In this document: positions 25,139 to 38,658 of the stretch, one piece after another
How the letters are laid out: the number at the start of each line of letters is the position of its first letter
How positions within the stretch are numbered: the stretch's first letter is position 1
Position numbers and translations under genes: made by a program
Assembly (NCBI GenBank): GCA_044772875.1
Contig: CP173058.1
Span: 372,001-436,000, forward strand
Source of the DNA: Morganella morganii_D
GTDB taxonomy: Bacteria; Pseudomonadota; Gammaproteobacteria; Enterobacterales; Enterobacteriaceae
Length of the DNA: 64,000 bases
Direction of reading: 5' to 3'
Notes under the pieces: generated by a model
Databases searched by the model: none
Told to the model about the DNA's origin: nothing
The model's input: only the letters and a program-made list of their open reading frames with translations

Positions 25139-25278
25139 ATTTATCAGACAATCTGTGTGGGCACTCGCAGGACATATCACAAAAAATATATTTTTGAGAA
25201 GTCTTGAAGAGTGACCAATACAGCAGCTTAGCAATAAGCAGCAGTAAACAGTTTAATTCTTTGAGCATCAGACACTTT

Positions 25279-26821
<1,543 letters not shown>

Positions 26822-26888
26822 CCTGTGCTGATTTGAAATGTGAGTGTTCACACAGATTGTCTGATAGAAAGAAGCAGATACCGGGAAT

Positions 26889-26964
<76 letters not shown>

Positions 26965-26965
<1 letters not shown>

Positions 26966-27046
26966 CTTTTCACTGATACTGCGTTGCGGCTCCGCTCGTT
27001 TACCTGAGTAAACTTCGCGAACCCACGCCTTGTCTCAGTAAAAAGT
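26965..27046. repeat. Long imperfect palindrome between tRNA-Ile and tRNA-Ala
   Basis: ACTTTTCACTGA (26965-26976) pairs with TCAGTAAAAAGT (27035-27046), and GTTTAC (26998-27003) with GTAAAC (27008-27013) around a CTGA loop, with further GCGT/ACGC pairing between. It accounts for much of the 127-base spacer, which is about three times longer than in E. coli. It looks like an inserted palindromic element, or a spacer processing hairpin. Confidence 0.7.
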
Positions 27047-27092
27047 CACCTTTTGAATGAAAGGTGAAGGTGACCCGGAAAAACCAAATAAT

Positions 27093-27168
27093 GGGGCTAT
27101 AGCTCAGCTGGGAGAGCGCCTGCCTTGCACGCAGGAGGTCAGCGGTTCGATCCCGCTTAGCTCCACCA
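27093..27168 (+). tRNA. tRNA-Ala (UGC)
   Basis: 76 bases, anticodon TGC in loop CTTGCAC, CCA encoded; second spacer tRNA of the rRNA operon. Confidence 0.97.
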
Positions 27169-27228
27169 TTATCTGATATCTGAACAATAATTCAGAGTTT
27201 ACCGGAAACGGTATGCTGTGAATTATTA

Positions 27229-27240
27229 TGCTCTTTAACA
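27229..27240 (+). promoter_or_regulatory. boxA antitermination site, 23S leader
   Basis: A second TGCTCTTTAACA, in the spacer 116 bases before 23S, as in other enteric rRNA operons. Confidence 0.9.
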
Positions 27241-27355
27241 ATCCGGAACAAGCTGAAAAATTGAAACAATCAGTATTATCACCGAGGTAATACTGATGAG
27301 TCTCTCAGCCGAACAATCAGAACGTGCTTCTTTATGAAACACCTTCGGGTTGTGA

Positions 27356-30262
<2,907 letters not shown>

Positions 30263-30380
30263 GACAACACCGAAGGTGTTTTGAGTTGAGAGATGACGTT
30301 ATAATCAATTTTTCGGATAGCGGGTGATGAGTATATACACTCACACCGGTTATGACAGCTTGTTTTGGATTAAACAGATT

Positions 30381-30500
30381 TGCCTGGCGGCCGTAGCGCG
30401 GTGGTCCCACCTGATCCCATGCCGAACTCAGAAGTGAAACGCCGTAGCGCCGATGGTAGTGTGGGGTCTCCCCATGTGAGAGTAGGGAACCGCCAGGTTA
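30381..30500 (+). rRNA. 5S ribosomal RNA
   Basis: 120 bases, starting TGCCTGGCGGCCGTAGCGCG and nearly the same as E. coli 5S. It is the single 5S at the end of this operon. Confidence 0.97.
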
Positions 30501-30513
30501 TTATAAAGTGAAG

Positions 30514-30538
30514 AAGCCACCCGTTGGGTGGCTTTTTT
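30514..30538 (+). terminator. Terminator of the rRNA operon
   Basis: AAGCCACCC-GTT-GGGTGGCTT hairpin followed by TTTT, 14 bases after 5S. Confidence 0.95.
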
Positions 30539-30693
30539 GCGTTTGGGGGAAAAGAAAAGCAGTACAATGTGTGCTCATTTTTCGGATGAAAAATTAACAG
30601 TCGGTAATTTGGAATTTAAATGCGTATAATATCCTGCACCGGATTGCAGGGCTCACCTGACATCTGTTCTGATAAATAGATCAAAATGAATCA

Positions 30694-30703
30694 ACGGGAA
30701 CAT
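30694..30703. promoter_or_regulatory. Possible TreR half-site before treR
   Basis: ACGGGAACAT resembles one half of the palindromic TreR operator and overlaps the region just before the treR start codon. Autoregulation is possible; the evidence is one half-site. Confidence 0.35.
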
Positions 30704-30708
30704 ACACA

Positions 30709-31662
30709 GTGAAAAAACTAACTATTAAAGATATCGCTGCTATCTGTAATGTCGGAAAATCCACTGTCTCCCGCGTTATTAATAATGAACAGAATGTAAA
30801 TGAAGAAACCCGCCGTAAAATACTGGCAGTGATTGAACAGAATCACTTTACACCGTCCAAATCAGCGCGGGCGATGAGAGGGTTAACAGGCCGGACATTC
30901 GGTATTATTGTTACCCGCCTTGATTCTTATTCTGAAAACCAGGCTATCCGCGCGATGTTGCCTGTCTTATATAAAAATAATATTGACCCTATTATTCTGG
31001 AAAGCCAGTTTGATCCTGCAAAGGTTGATGAGCATTTATCCATGCTTGAAAGACGAAAAGCGGATGGTGTTATTTTATTTGCTTTTACCGGTCTGGATAA
31101 AGAACAGTTAGTCTCCTGGCAAAAGAATATCGTTGTTATTGCCCGTTCTTTTGAGGGATATACCTGTGTCTGTAATGATGATGCCGGAACAGTTAACCAT
31201 TTGATGGATTATCTGCATAAGGAGAAGAATTTTACAGCTGTCAGCTATATTGGTGTTAATGAACAGGATGAAACAACCGGGTTATTACGTTATCAATCTT
31301 ATAAGCATTATTGCGATAAATATAAAATAACAACGGACGCAGTATTGGGCGAATTAAACTATGAAAGCGGATATCAGCTTGCTGAAAATATCGTACTAAA
31401 ACGCCCTCAGGCCATATTGTGTGCGACTGAATCACTGGCATTTGGTGTTAAAAAGTATCTCCTTCATCATCAGATTAATACTATTTTTGTCGCTTGTATC
31501 GGACGAAATGATTTATTAACCTTTCTTTTTCCGGATGTGAAAACATGCCGTCTGGGTCTTAGTGAAACTGGTCAGAAGTCAGTCAACTTATTGATTGATA
31601 TGGTTAACGGCAATTTTTCGGCAAAAACATATCTGATTCCATCACCTTCATTTACCTATTGA
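30709..31662 (+). CDS. treR: LacI-family repressor, TreR-like
   Basis: 317 residues (E. coli TreR 315). A LacI helix-turn-helix occupies about 5-25 (IKDIAAICNVGKSTVSRVIN) with the hinge SARAMRG at about 53-59, followed by a periplasmic-binding-protein-like ligand domain with IVTRLDSYSEN and ESQFDP, both strongly TreR-like. TreR senses trehalose 6-phosphate and represses trehalose uptake genes; here the neighbours are a TreB-like permease and a GH65 phosphorylase. The start codon is GTG with a weak ribosome-binding site. Last domain residues diverge from E. coli. The inducer is inferred. Confidence 0.88.
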   Translation: MKKLTIKDIAAICNVGKSTVSRVINNEQNVNEETRRKILAVIEQNHFTPSKSARAMRGLTGRTFGIIVTRLDSYSENQAIRAMLPVLYKNNIDPIILESQFDPAKVDEHLSMLERRKADGVILFAFTGLDKEQLVSWQKNIVVIARSFEGYTCVCNDDAGTVNHLMDYLHKEKNFTAVSYIGVNEQDETTGLLRYQSYKHYCDKYKITTDAVLGELNYESGYQLAENIVLKRPQAILCATESLAFGVKKYLLHHQINTIFVACIGRNDLLTFLFPDVKTCRLGLSETGQKSVNLLIDMVNGNFSAKTYLIPSPSFTY

Positions 31663-31706
31663 TTTAATTAAATTAAATAAATTTTTATGTGATATCCATC
31701 CCGTAT

Positions 31707-31720
31707 TGGGATCGTTCCCA
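31707..31720. promoter_or_regulatory. TreR-type operator before the PTS gene
   Basis: Near-perfect palindrome TGGGATCGTTCCCA, similar to the TreR motif (CGGGAACGTTCCCG), 61 bases before the treB start. It is suitably placed to repress the treB-GH65-pgmB-porin operon. Confidence 0.7.
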
Positions 31721-31781
31721 TTGAGTGATTTCCATACTGAACGTATTTTTAACTGAGATGTTTGATACGGGGACAGGGGAT

Positions 31782-33206
31782 ATGGAAATTAATGTTAACA
31801 GTGACGTACTGGATAAGATCATCAGATTTACCGGCAGGAAGGAAAATATCAGCACAGTATCTCACTGTCTGACACGATTACGCTTTGTTTTAAATGATCC
31901 TGAACTGGCAGATATTGAATCTATTAAGCAAATACCCGAGGTCAAAGGGTGTTTTAATAATGCCGGACAATTTCAGATTATTATCGGTATGAATGTCGGT
32001 GATTACTACCGGGCCTTAATAGAAAAACTCAATATATCTGAATCAGATAAAGAAAAAACAAAAGTCGCGGCTAAGAAAAATATGAAATTCTGGGAGCGGC
32101 TTATTGCTGATTTGGCTGAAATCTTTGTTCCTTTGCTGCCTGCATTAATTTGTGGCGGTTTATTACTGGGGCTGAGAAATGTTATCGGAGAAATGCCGGT
32201 ACAGGATGATAAACCACTGACCGCGTATTATTCCTGGCTTAAACCGATATATGATTTCCTGTGGTTACCGTGTGAGGCAATATTCCATTTCCTGCCGGTG
32301 GCTATTTGCTGGTCAGCAACCAAAAAAATGGGCGGTTCTCCGATCCTGGGTATTGTGCTGGGAATTACATTAGTGTCACCTCAGCTGATGAATGCTTACA
32401 GCATGGGCAGTCAGACACCGGATATCTGGGATTTTGGCTTATTTGCTATTCAGAAGGTGGGATACCAGGCTCAGGTTATTCCGTCCATTCTGGCCGGTTT
32501 ATTTCTTGGCTGGTTTGAAGTGAAATTACGCCGCCGTATTCCGGAATATTTAACACTGGTGGTGGTGCCGATTATCAGCATTCTGGTTTCTGTGGTTGTG
32601 GCCCATGCCATTCTGGGGCCATTCGGCCGGGCCGCCGGCAATGTTATTTCAGAAGGTGTCCGTTATTTAATGCTGGGTGATTTTGCATTAATCGGCTCGA
32701 TGATATTTGGTTTTTTCTATTCTCCTCTGGTTATTACCGGATTGCACCACACCACATTAGCGATTGATATGCAGCTGACACAAAGCATCGGCGGAACACC
32801 TATCTGGCCTGTTATTGCATTATCGAATATTGCACAGGCCTCTGCGGTTGTCGGCATCATTATTATGAGCCGTAAAAAAGATGAGCGGGAAATAACGATT
32901 CCGGCAGCAATATCTGCGTATTTGGGTGTAACTGAACCGGCTATGTATGGTGTAAACCTGCGTTACCGTTTCCCTATGCTGTGCGCCATGATTGGTGCTG
33001 CGCTGGCGGGGTTAATCTGCGGTTTTGCTCATGTTTTATCCAATGGTATTGGTGTCGGCGGTATTCCCGGCATTCTGTCTATCCAGCCCGTTTTCTGGGG
33101 TACTTACCTTGTTGCCATGATAGTGGCCATTGTTGTCCCGATCCTGCTGACAATGATGATATACCGTTATCAGCAGCGCAAAGGCACCCTGGTAACTTCT
33201 CTGTAA
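31782..33206 (+). CDS. treB: Trehalose-type PTS permease, EIIBC
   Basis: Inner-membrane phosphotransferase permease predicted to import trehalose as trehalose 6-phosphate. The frame is open from 31725, but the ATG at 31782 gives 474 residues, matching E. coli TreB (473); GGACAGGGG lies close upstream. The EIIB domain carries phosphorylated Cys29 (STVSHCLTRLRF), and the EIIC domain (about 110-470) has ten or so membrane spans, ITGLHHTTLAID and GVTEPAMYGVNL. There is no EIIA domain, so phosphate would come from EIIA-Glc (crr), as in E. coli. The GH65 gene follows after 20 bases. Confidence 0.9.
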   Translation: MEINVNSDVLDKIIRFTGRKENISTVSHCLTRLRFVLNDPELADIESIKQIPEVKGCFNNAGQFQIIIGMNVGDYYRALIEKLNISESDKEKTKVAAKKNMKFWERLIADLAEIFVPLLPALICGGLLLGLRNVIGEMPVQDDKPLTAYYSWLKPIYDFLWLPCEAIFHFLPVAICWSATKKMGGSPILGIVLGITLVSPQLMNAYSMGSQTPDIWDFGLFAIQKVGYQAQVIPSILAGLFLGWFEVKLRRRIPEYLTLVVVPIISILVSVVVAHAILGPFGRAAGNVISEGVRYLMLGDFALIGSMIFGFFYSPLVITGLHHTTLAIDMQLTQSIGGTPIWPVIALSNIAQASAVVGIIIMSRKKDEREITIPAAISAYLGVTEPAMYGVNLRYRFPMLCAMIGAALAGLICGFAHVLSNGIGVGGIPGILSIQPVFWGTYLVAMIVAIVVPILLTMMIYRYQQRKGTLVTSL

Positions 33207-33226
33207 ATTAATAAAGTGAATTTAAC

Positions 33227-35923
33227 ATGTGTTATCTGACTATTTCTGTAAAAGAAAATGGAGCCGATATTTTTTCCGGCAACGATAAATATGATTATGC
33301 TTTTTGCTGGAATGAAATCTCCGTTAAAACATGTCTGGACGTTTTAACGGAGATCAGCCGTGATTTTCCCGGGATTAAAGGGGGGATTATCACGGGTAAC
33401 CGTGTACCGGATTATGCTTCATTTTGTGCTGAACTGGCCGGTAATGTCATTATTGATTTGGAAAAATCCTTTTCAGAAATCTTCAATGCTCCCTTTGTTC
33501 AGCAACAGGGAAAAAAGGTATTCACGGAAGATAAACTGGAACAGGCGTTAATACAGAAATATGAGCAGCTCTGCTGGAATATCGACTATGCCGGATTTAC
33601 TGCGGGTAAAGAAGAATATGCCGTTGAGTCATTATTAACCACAGCAAACGGGTATTTGGGGGTGCGCGGAGCATTGCCGGATATGCAGGCCGGGGATGCG
33701 GCTTATCCGGCAACCTATCTGGCAGGCTGTTATAACCGGGCTGAGTCAGACATTGCCGGAAATACCGTATCCAATGAAGATTTTGTTAATGCGCCTGACG
33801 CCCGTACTATCAGGATAAAGATAGGTGATGGTGAATGGTTATCGCCGGAAAATTGCCGTAATAAAATGTTATACCGGAACCTGTGTTTAAAAAACGGTAT
33901 TCTGGAGCAAACCTGGATTGCGGAAGATTCCCGCAAACATCTTATTCAGATTAACAGCCGGATGCTGGCGGATATGTCCTGCCCGGAGCGGTTTGCCGTT
34001 GAATACTGTTTCACGCCACTGAATTTTGATGCTGATATTACCATTGCCACCAGGATTGACGGCACGACCCGTAACTATGGTGTGGAACGTTACCGGAGCC
34101 TGACTTCACACCATTACAAGGTATTATCCCGCGCGGCTGAGGGGAGTTATGCGCAATTAAATGCGCGGACACTGCAATCCGGCATTGGTATCGGGGTGAC
34201 CACAAAAATACGCGGTGATTTTTTCACTGACAGCGATATTCAGATAAAAGAGGAACCGGGCAAGGTGGCGCAGTTTATTACCTGTCACGCCACGAAGGGG
34301 AAAACATACCGCCTTGAGAAAAGTATCAATATCCGTCTCTCTTCTGTGTTTCCGGATAATTGGGCGGATGCAGATAAAACAACACTGGCAGATTTTTCTG
34401 TTCAGGCTGAAGCCTCTGAACAGGCATGGAAAAATTTGTGGGACAAGGCGGATATTGTTATTGAAGGTGATTTAATGTCGCAGAAGTTATTGCGTCTGCA
34501 TATCTGTCATCTGTTGTCATCCTGTTCACCGTACAGTAACGGAAAATATAAAACGGATGTCTCGGTGACCGCCCGGGGTTTACATGGTGAAGCATACCGG
34601 GGGCATATTTTCTGGGATGAGATCTTTATCCTGCCTTTTTATATTATGCATTTCCCGCAGACGGCCCGTCAGTTGCTGATGTATCGTTATAACCGGTTAC
34701 CGGCGGCGCGGAAAATTGCGCAGGACAGCGGTTGTAAGGGCGCGATGTATCCGTGGCAGTCCGGTCTGGACGGCAGCGAACAGACTCAGTCTGTCCATCT
34801 GAATCCGCTGAACGGTCACTGGGATCCGGATTACAGTCATCTTCAGCGTCATGTTTCTCTGGCCGTTGCTTATAATATATGGTTGTACTGGAAAAACACC
34901 GGTGATGCGGAATTTATGCGGCTGTACGGTATGGAAATGCTGACAGAAATTGCCCGTTTCTGGCTGAGTAAAGCCGTATATGATGAGGCAACCGGGCGTT
35001 ATTCTGTCAGCGGAGTTATGGGGCCGGATGAGTTTCATGAGCATATGAGCGGCAGCCGCAGCGCCGGGCTCAAAGATAATGCTTATACCAATTTAATGGT
35101 CTCCTGGTTATTTTCCGTTCTGACAGAATTGTATCCGCAGTTTAATGCCGGTGAGGAAAATACTGCATTTATTCAGGATATCAGTCATACCGGTAAATAT
35201 TTAGCGCTGGTGATTGAAGATGATGTGATTGCACAGTTTGACGGGTATTTTTCCCTGAAAGAGATTGACTGGGAACACTATCAGAATAAGTACGGCAACA
35301 TTTACCGGATGGACAGAATACTGCGTGCTGAAGGTAAAAGTGCGGATGACTATAAGGTAGCCAAACAGGCTGATGCATTAATGATATTCAATAATTTTTC
35401 CCGTGATGATGTTACCGGAATATTGAATAACATGGGCTACCACCCGGGGCGTGATTATGCACAAACTAATCTTCATTATTATTTAAAACGAACCTCTCAC
35501 GGTTCAACATTATCCAGAGTGGTGCATGCTCAGCTGGCCTGTGATACCGGATTACATGATTTATCCCGGGAATTATATCAGCAGGCGCTGCGGTCAGATT
35601 ATGGTGATATTCAGGGTGGTACCACCGCAGAAGGGATTCATACAGGAGTAATGGCCGCGACAATAAATACAGCTGTGATGTCCTATGCCGGCGTGGATAT
35701 CCGTAGTGACCGTTTATCGGTTTCACCGTCATTACCGGCAGAATGGAAGTGTATCAGTTTTAATTTACAGCATCGTGGTGTTCATTATTATTTTTTAATC
35801 TCACAGAAATCGGTATCAGTCACCACAGATAAAGAGGTATATATCGATATTTATAATGAGAAACACCAGATTAAAGCTGGTTCTCCGTTATCATATACTT
35901 ATGTAAAGGAATACACATCATGA
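33227..35923 (+). CDS. Glycoside hydrolase family 65 phosphorylase, probable trehalose 6-phosphate phosphorylase
   Basis: 898 residues. The GH65 fold starts near residue 117 (ESLLTTANGYLGVRG), with the (alpha/alpha)6 catalytic region containing GHIFWDEIFILPF, the general acid Glu602 in MGPDEFHEH, and phosphate-site residues His758-Ser760 in SHGSTLSR, as in maltose and trehalose phosphorylases. Because the PTS delivers a phosphorylated disaccharide and the next gene is a beta-phosphoglucomutase, the likely reaction is trehalose 6-phosphate + Pi to glucose 6-phosphate + beta-glucose 1-phosphate. About 115 N-terminal residues have no counterpart I recognise in ~770-residue family members. Maltose or kojibiose phosphorylase remain alternatives. 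Overlaps pgmB by 4 bases. Confidence 0.82.
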   Translation: MCYLTISVKENGADIFSGNDKYDYAFCWNEISVKTCLDVLTEISRDFPGIKGGIITGNRVPDYASFCAELAGNVIIDLEKSFSEIFNAPFVQQQGKKVFTEDKLEQALIQKYEQLCWNIDYAGFTAGKEEYAVESLLTTANGYLGVRGALPDMQAGDAAYPATYLAGCYNRAESDIAGNTVSNEDFVNAPDARTIRIKIGDGEWLSPENCRNKMLYRNLCLKNGILEQTWIAEDSRKHLIQINSRMLADMSCPERFAVEYCFTPLNFDADITIATRIDGTTRNYGVERYRSLTSHHYKVLSRAAEGSYAQLNARTLQSGIGIGVTTKIRGDFFTDSDIQIKEEPGKVAQFITCHATKGKTYRLEKSINIRLSSVFPDNWADADKTTLADFSVQAEASEQAWKNLWDKADIVIEGDLMSQKLLRLHICHLLSSCSPYSNGKYKTDVSVTARGLHGEAYRGHIFWDEIFILPFYIMHFPQTARQLLMYRYNRLPAARKIAQDSGCKGAMYPWQSGLDGSEQTQSVHLNPLNGHWDPDYSHLQRHVSLAVAYNIWLYWKNTGDAEFMRLYGMEMLTEIARFWLSKAVYDEATGRYSVSGVMGPDEFHEHMSGSRSAGLKDNAYTNLMVSWLFSVLTELYPQFNAGEENTAFIQDISHTGKYLALVIEDDVIAQFDGYFSLKEIDWEHYQNKYGNIYRMDRILRAEGKSADDYKVAKQADALMIFNNFSRDDVTGILNNMGYHPGRDYAQTNLHYYLKRTSHGSTLSRVVHAQLACDTGLHDLSRELYQQALRSDYGDIQGGTTAEGIHTGVMAATINTAVMSYAGVDIRSDRLSVSPSLPAEWKCISFNLQHRGVHYYFLISQKSVSVTTDKEVYIDIYNEKHQIKAGSPLSYTYVKEYTS

Positions 35924-36579
35924 AATCAGGGTTTTTATTCGATTTGGACGGCGTGATTGTTGATACGGCGAAGTACCATTATATCGCCTGGCGATATATT
36001 GCCAATAAATCAGGCTTTGATATCAGTGAGAAGTTTAATGAGGAACTGAAAGGTATCAGCCGGATGGAGTCGTTAGATAAAATATTAGATTATGGTCATC
36101 AGTCTGATATTCTCAGCCCGGAAGAGAAGAGCACGCTGGCGGATGAAAAAAATGATTATTATGTAAATTTACTCGGTGAGTTGTCTGAAAATAATATTTT
36201 ACCCGGATTCCGTGATTTTATTATTCGTGCAAATAAGCTTAATATACCTTGTGCTGTTGCTTCCGCATCCCGTAATGCGCCTTTTATTTTAAAAAAACTC
36301 AATATTGAGAAGTACTTTAAGTCAGTTGTTGATCCGGCGTTGCTGACTAACGGTAAGCCGGATCCCGAAATATTTCTGAAAGCGGCATCATCGATTAATG
36401 TTCAGCCACAGGATGCAATAGGCTTTGAGGATGCGCAGTCGGGTATTACCGCACTAAAAAGTGCGGGTATTTTTTCAGTCGGAGTCAGCGGAGATAAATC
36501 ACTGTTAACCGGTGCTGATCTTATTATTTCTTCATTTGAAGATGTTACGCCTGAATATGTATTAAAAACAAAGCAATAA
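35920..36579 (+). CDS. pgmB: Beta-phosphoglucomutase
   Basis: HAD-superfamily enzyme converting beta-glucose 1-phosphate to glucose 6-phosphate. It has 219 residues, the family length. Motif I FDLDGVIVDT holds nucleophile Asp8 and acid/base Asp10; motif II is in SASRNAP; the Lys in NGKPDPEIF and motif IV GFEDAQSGI follow. The start ATG overlaps the GH65 stop (ATGA), so the two are translationally coupled, which supports the phosphorolytic pathway. Confidence 0.92.
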   Translation: MKSGFLFDLDGVIVDTAKYHYIAWRYIANKSGFDISEKFNEELKGISRMESLDKILDYGHQSDILSPEEKSTLADEKNDYYVNLLGELSENNILPGFRDFIIRANKLNIPCAVASASRNAPFILKKLNIEKYFKSVVDPALLTNGKPDPEIFLKAASSINVQPQDAIGFEDAQSGITALKSAGIFSVGVSGDKSLLTGADLIISSFEDVTPEYVLKTKQ

Positions 36580-36672
36580 TAATTAAACTTCTGATAATAA
36601 AATCACCATAATAAAGGCTCAGTATATTCATATACTGCCGCCATCCGATCGTAGTGAACAAAGGTAGATAAA

Positions 36673-38058
36673 ATGAAATTAAATAAATTAGCATTAATAA
36701 CAGGACTTGCTGTTTCTGTTATTCCTTTTTCTGCCGGTGCCGAAACATCATTGAGTGATATTGAGGCACGTCTGAACAGCCTTGAAAAAAGAGCGTCTGA
36801 AGCAGAAGCAAGAGCTGTGGCGGCAGAAAAAAAAGCAGAACGTCTGGAAAATTTAATGGCCAAAAATACGGCTGAGGCAGGGAATACCCGTCAGGGGAAT
36901 GCCGCCGGTTTCAGTAATATTGTCAGTGCAGATAATGGCAAAGGGTCATTAAAATTATACGGTGACGTGGAGTTTAATATTGATGCTGCCAGCCGTAAAG
37001 GGCAGATTACCTCAATGCAGACGCAGGCCGGACGCGGAGCTGATGATTTCGGTGATAGAGAACGCTGGGATATTAACGGACGGATTTTAATCGGCCTTGA
37101 CGGGCAGAGAAAACTGGATAACGGTAATTATGCCGGTTTCAGTGTTCAGCCGTTAGCCAATATGTCAGGGAATATCGGGCTTGATGATGCGGTATTTTAT
37201 TTTGGCAAAGAAGATAAATGGAAATATAAAATTGGTCGCTATGAAGCCTATGATATGTTTCCGCTGAACCAGGATACCTTTGTCGAACATTCGGGTAACA
37301 GTGCTAATGATCTCTATGCAGATGGCTTCGGCTACATTTATATGATGAAGGAAGGGCGGGGACGAAGTAACAGCGGGGGTGGGATGAACCTCAGCAGTAA
37401 CTATGATAACTGGTATTTTGAGGTGAATACGCTGATTGAAGATGGCAGCAGTGTCTTTAAAGATCAGGAATATCATGGACGTAAATTACAGAATAAAAAG
37501 AATGTGATTTATGTCCGTCCTGTTGTGGCATGGAATTACGATAACTTCACGATTGCGGGGGCAGTGGATGCTAATGTTATCAGTAATGCATACGGCTTTA
37601 ATAATGCGGAAGGGAAATTTGAGGATCAGTCCCGGCGTACCGGTTATGGCCTGACCATAAAATGGGATACGCTGGAAAATGATCCGGAGAATGGGGTAGT
37701 CGTTAATGTCAGTACCGCTTATCTGGATGCAAAAAATGAAAATGATTTCTCTGCCGGTACTAATATTTTATGGCGAAAATTCCAGCTTGGTTATATATAT
37801 TCCCATAATGATATTAAATCATATCAGGTTGTCAGCTCGTTTGATGATAATAAGTATGATATTTTAAATCCTGGTAAATATAATATTAATACAGTGTTTA
37901 CGTCTTATGAGTTGCCTGATATATTAGGGATGGATAATTTTAAAACATACCTTGGGGCTTATTACTCCCATATTACCGGGAATGACGATATGACGACGGT
38001 TGACGGTAAAGATAACGATCGTTATGGTGCGCGTATTCGTTTTAAATATTTATTCTGA
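36673..38058 (+). CDS. Outer-membrane glycoporin, RafY/ScrY-like
   Basis: 461 residues with a Sec signal peptide (cleavage expected after SAGA, residue 23), then a periplasmic coiled coil at about 27-70 (IEARLNSLEKRASEAEARAVAAEKKAERLE broken by heptads). A beta-barrel rich in aromatic strands follows, ending in the aromatic C-terminal signature RFKYLF needed for BAM recognition. The layout recalls the sucrose porin ScrY and the raffinose porin RafY. It probably lets the island's disaccharide cross the outer membrane. It is last in the operon, 93 bases after pgmB, with AAGGT before the start. Confidence 0.82.
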   Translation: MKLNKLALITGLAVSVIPFSAGAETSLSDIEARLNSLEKRASEAEARAVAAEKKAERLENLMAKNTAEAGNTRQGNAAGFSNIVSADNGKGSLKLYGDVEFNIDAASRKGQITSMQTQAGRGADDFGDRERWDINGRILIGLDGQRKLDNGNYAGFSVQPLANMSGNIGLDDAVFYFGKEDKWKYKIGRYEAYDMFPLNQDTFVEHSGNSANDLYADGFGYIYMMKEGRGRSNSGGGMNLSSNYDNWYFEVNTLIEDGSSVFKDQEYHGRKLQNKKNVIYVRPVVAWNYDNFTIAGAVDANVISNAYGFNNAEGKFEDQSRRTGYGLTIKWDTLENDPENGVVVNVSTAYLDAKNENDFSAGTNILWRKFQLGYIYSHNDIKSYQVVSSFDDNKYDILNPGKYNINTVFTSYELPDILGMDNFKTYLGAYYSHITGNDDMTTVDGKDNDRYGARIRFKYLF

Positions 38059-38161
38059 TGGTTTCTCTGTATTGAAAGCCATTTTGTTTAATCATATCCA
38101 TCTGTGTTATTTGCATTGTTAAAGGGAATCAGGGTAAAGGGAAATATCTTGTTTATTCCTG

Positions 38162-38190
38162 CACGAAAGCTATGCTTTCGTGTTTTTTTT
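38162..38190 (+). terminator. Terminator of the treB-porin operon
   Basis: Perfect 9-bp stem CACGAAAGC-TAT-GCTTTCGTG followed by eight T's. Confidence 0.95.
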
Positions 38191-38242
38191 GAGTATAAAA
38201 CTAGGAACAAAACAGTGATTATTGATTGTCGTTGTTCAGTAT

Positions 38243-38274
38243 AAAAAAATACCGGGATTGACCCGGTATTTTTT
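38243..38274 (-). terminator. Terminator of the type VI secretion operon
   Basis: On the minus strand AAAATACCGGGTC pairs with CCCGGTATTTT and runs into a T-tract, 10 bases past the last gene of the cluster. It is convergent with the porin terminator. Confidence 0.92.
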
Positions 38275-38283
38275 CCGGCCGGA

Positions 38284-38637
38284 TTATATCTTCGGCATTT
38301 TATCAAACATACTTTTCATTTCTTCCGGGAAACCTGAAGACAGTGTTGTCCGCAAATCCTTCATGGCGGTATCAAAGTCTTTCGGCCGCTCGTCCTGCTG
38401 CATTTTCTGATGTGCATCCAGATTATCCTGCAAGCCATCAAACATTTTTCCCATTTCCTTCATCATCTGGTCACAGGATTGATTGACGTTCTTCAGTATT
38501 GAACGGGAGGCATCCGAACCGGACATATTCATATTTTCAATCCCTTCCATGAAGGGTTTCTGTAATTCTGAAGCAGATTCATTTCCTGATTCGGTACTGA
38601 ATTTCAGTACCGACTGTACATTTTTCGGATCTAACAT
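38284..38637 (-). CDS. Small Met-rich helical protein at the end of the type VI cluster
   Basis: 117 residues, not recognised. It has no signal peptide or membrane span, is predicted mostly helical, and holds about 13 Met residues (for example QMMKEMGKMF and EEMKSMFDKM). AGGACA lies upstream and it starts 21 bases after the tssM stop on the same strand, then is followed at once by a terminator, so it is the last gene of the operon. Possible roles are a type VI accessory factor, a small cargo or immunity protein. Nothing in the sequence decides between these. Confidence 0.75.
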   Translation of the reverse strand: MLDPKNVQSVLKFSTESGNESASELQKPFMEGIENMNMSGSDASRSILKNVNQSCDQMMKEMGKMFDGLQDNLDAHQKMQQDERPKDFDTAMKDLRTTLSSGFPEEMKSMFDKMPKI

Positions 38638-38658
38638 AATGACTGTCCTTTTCGTTTA

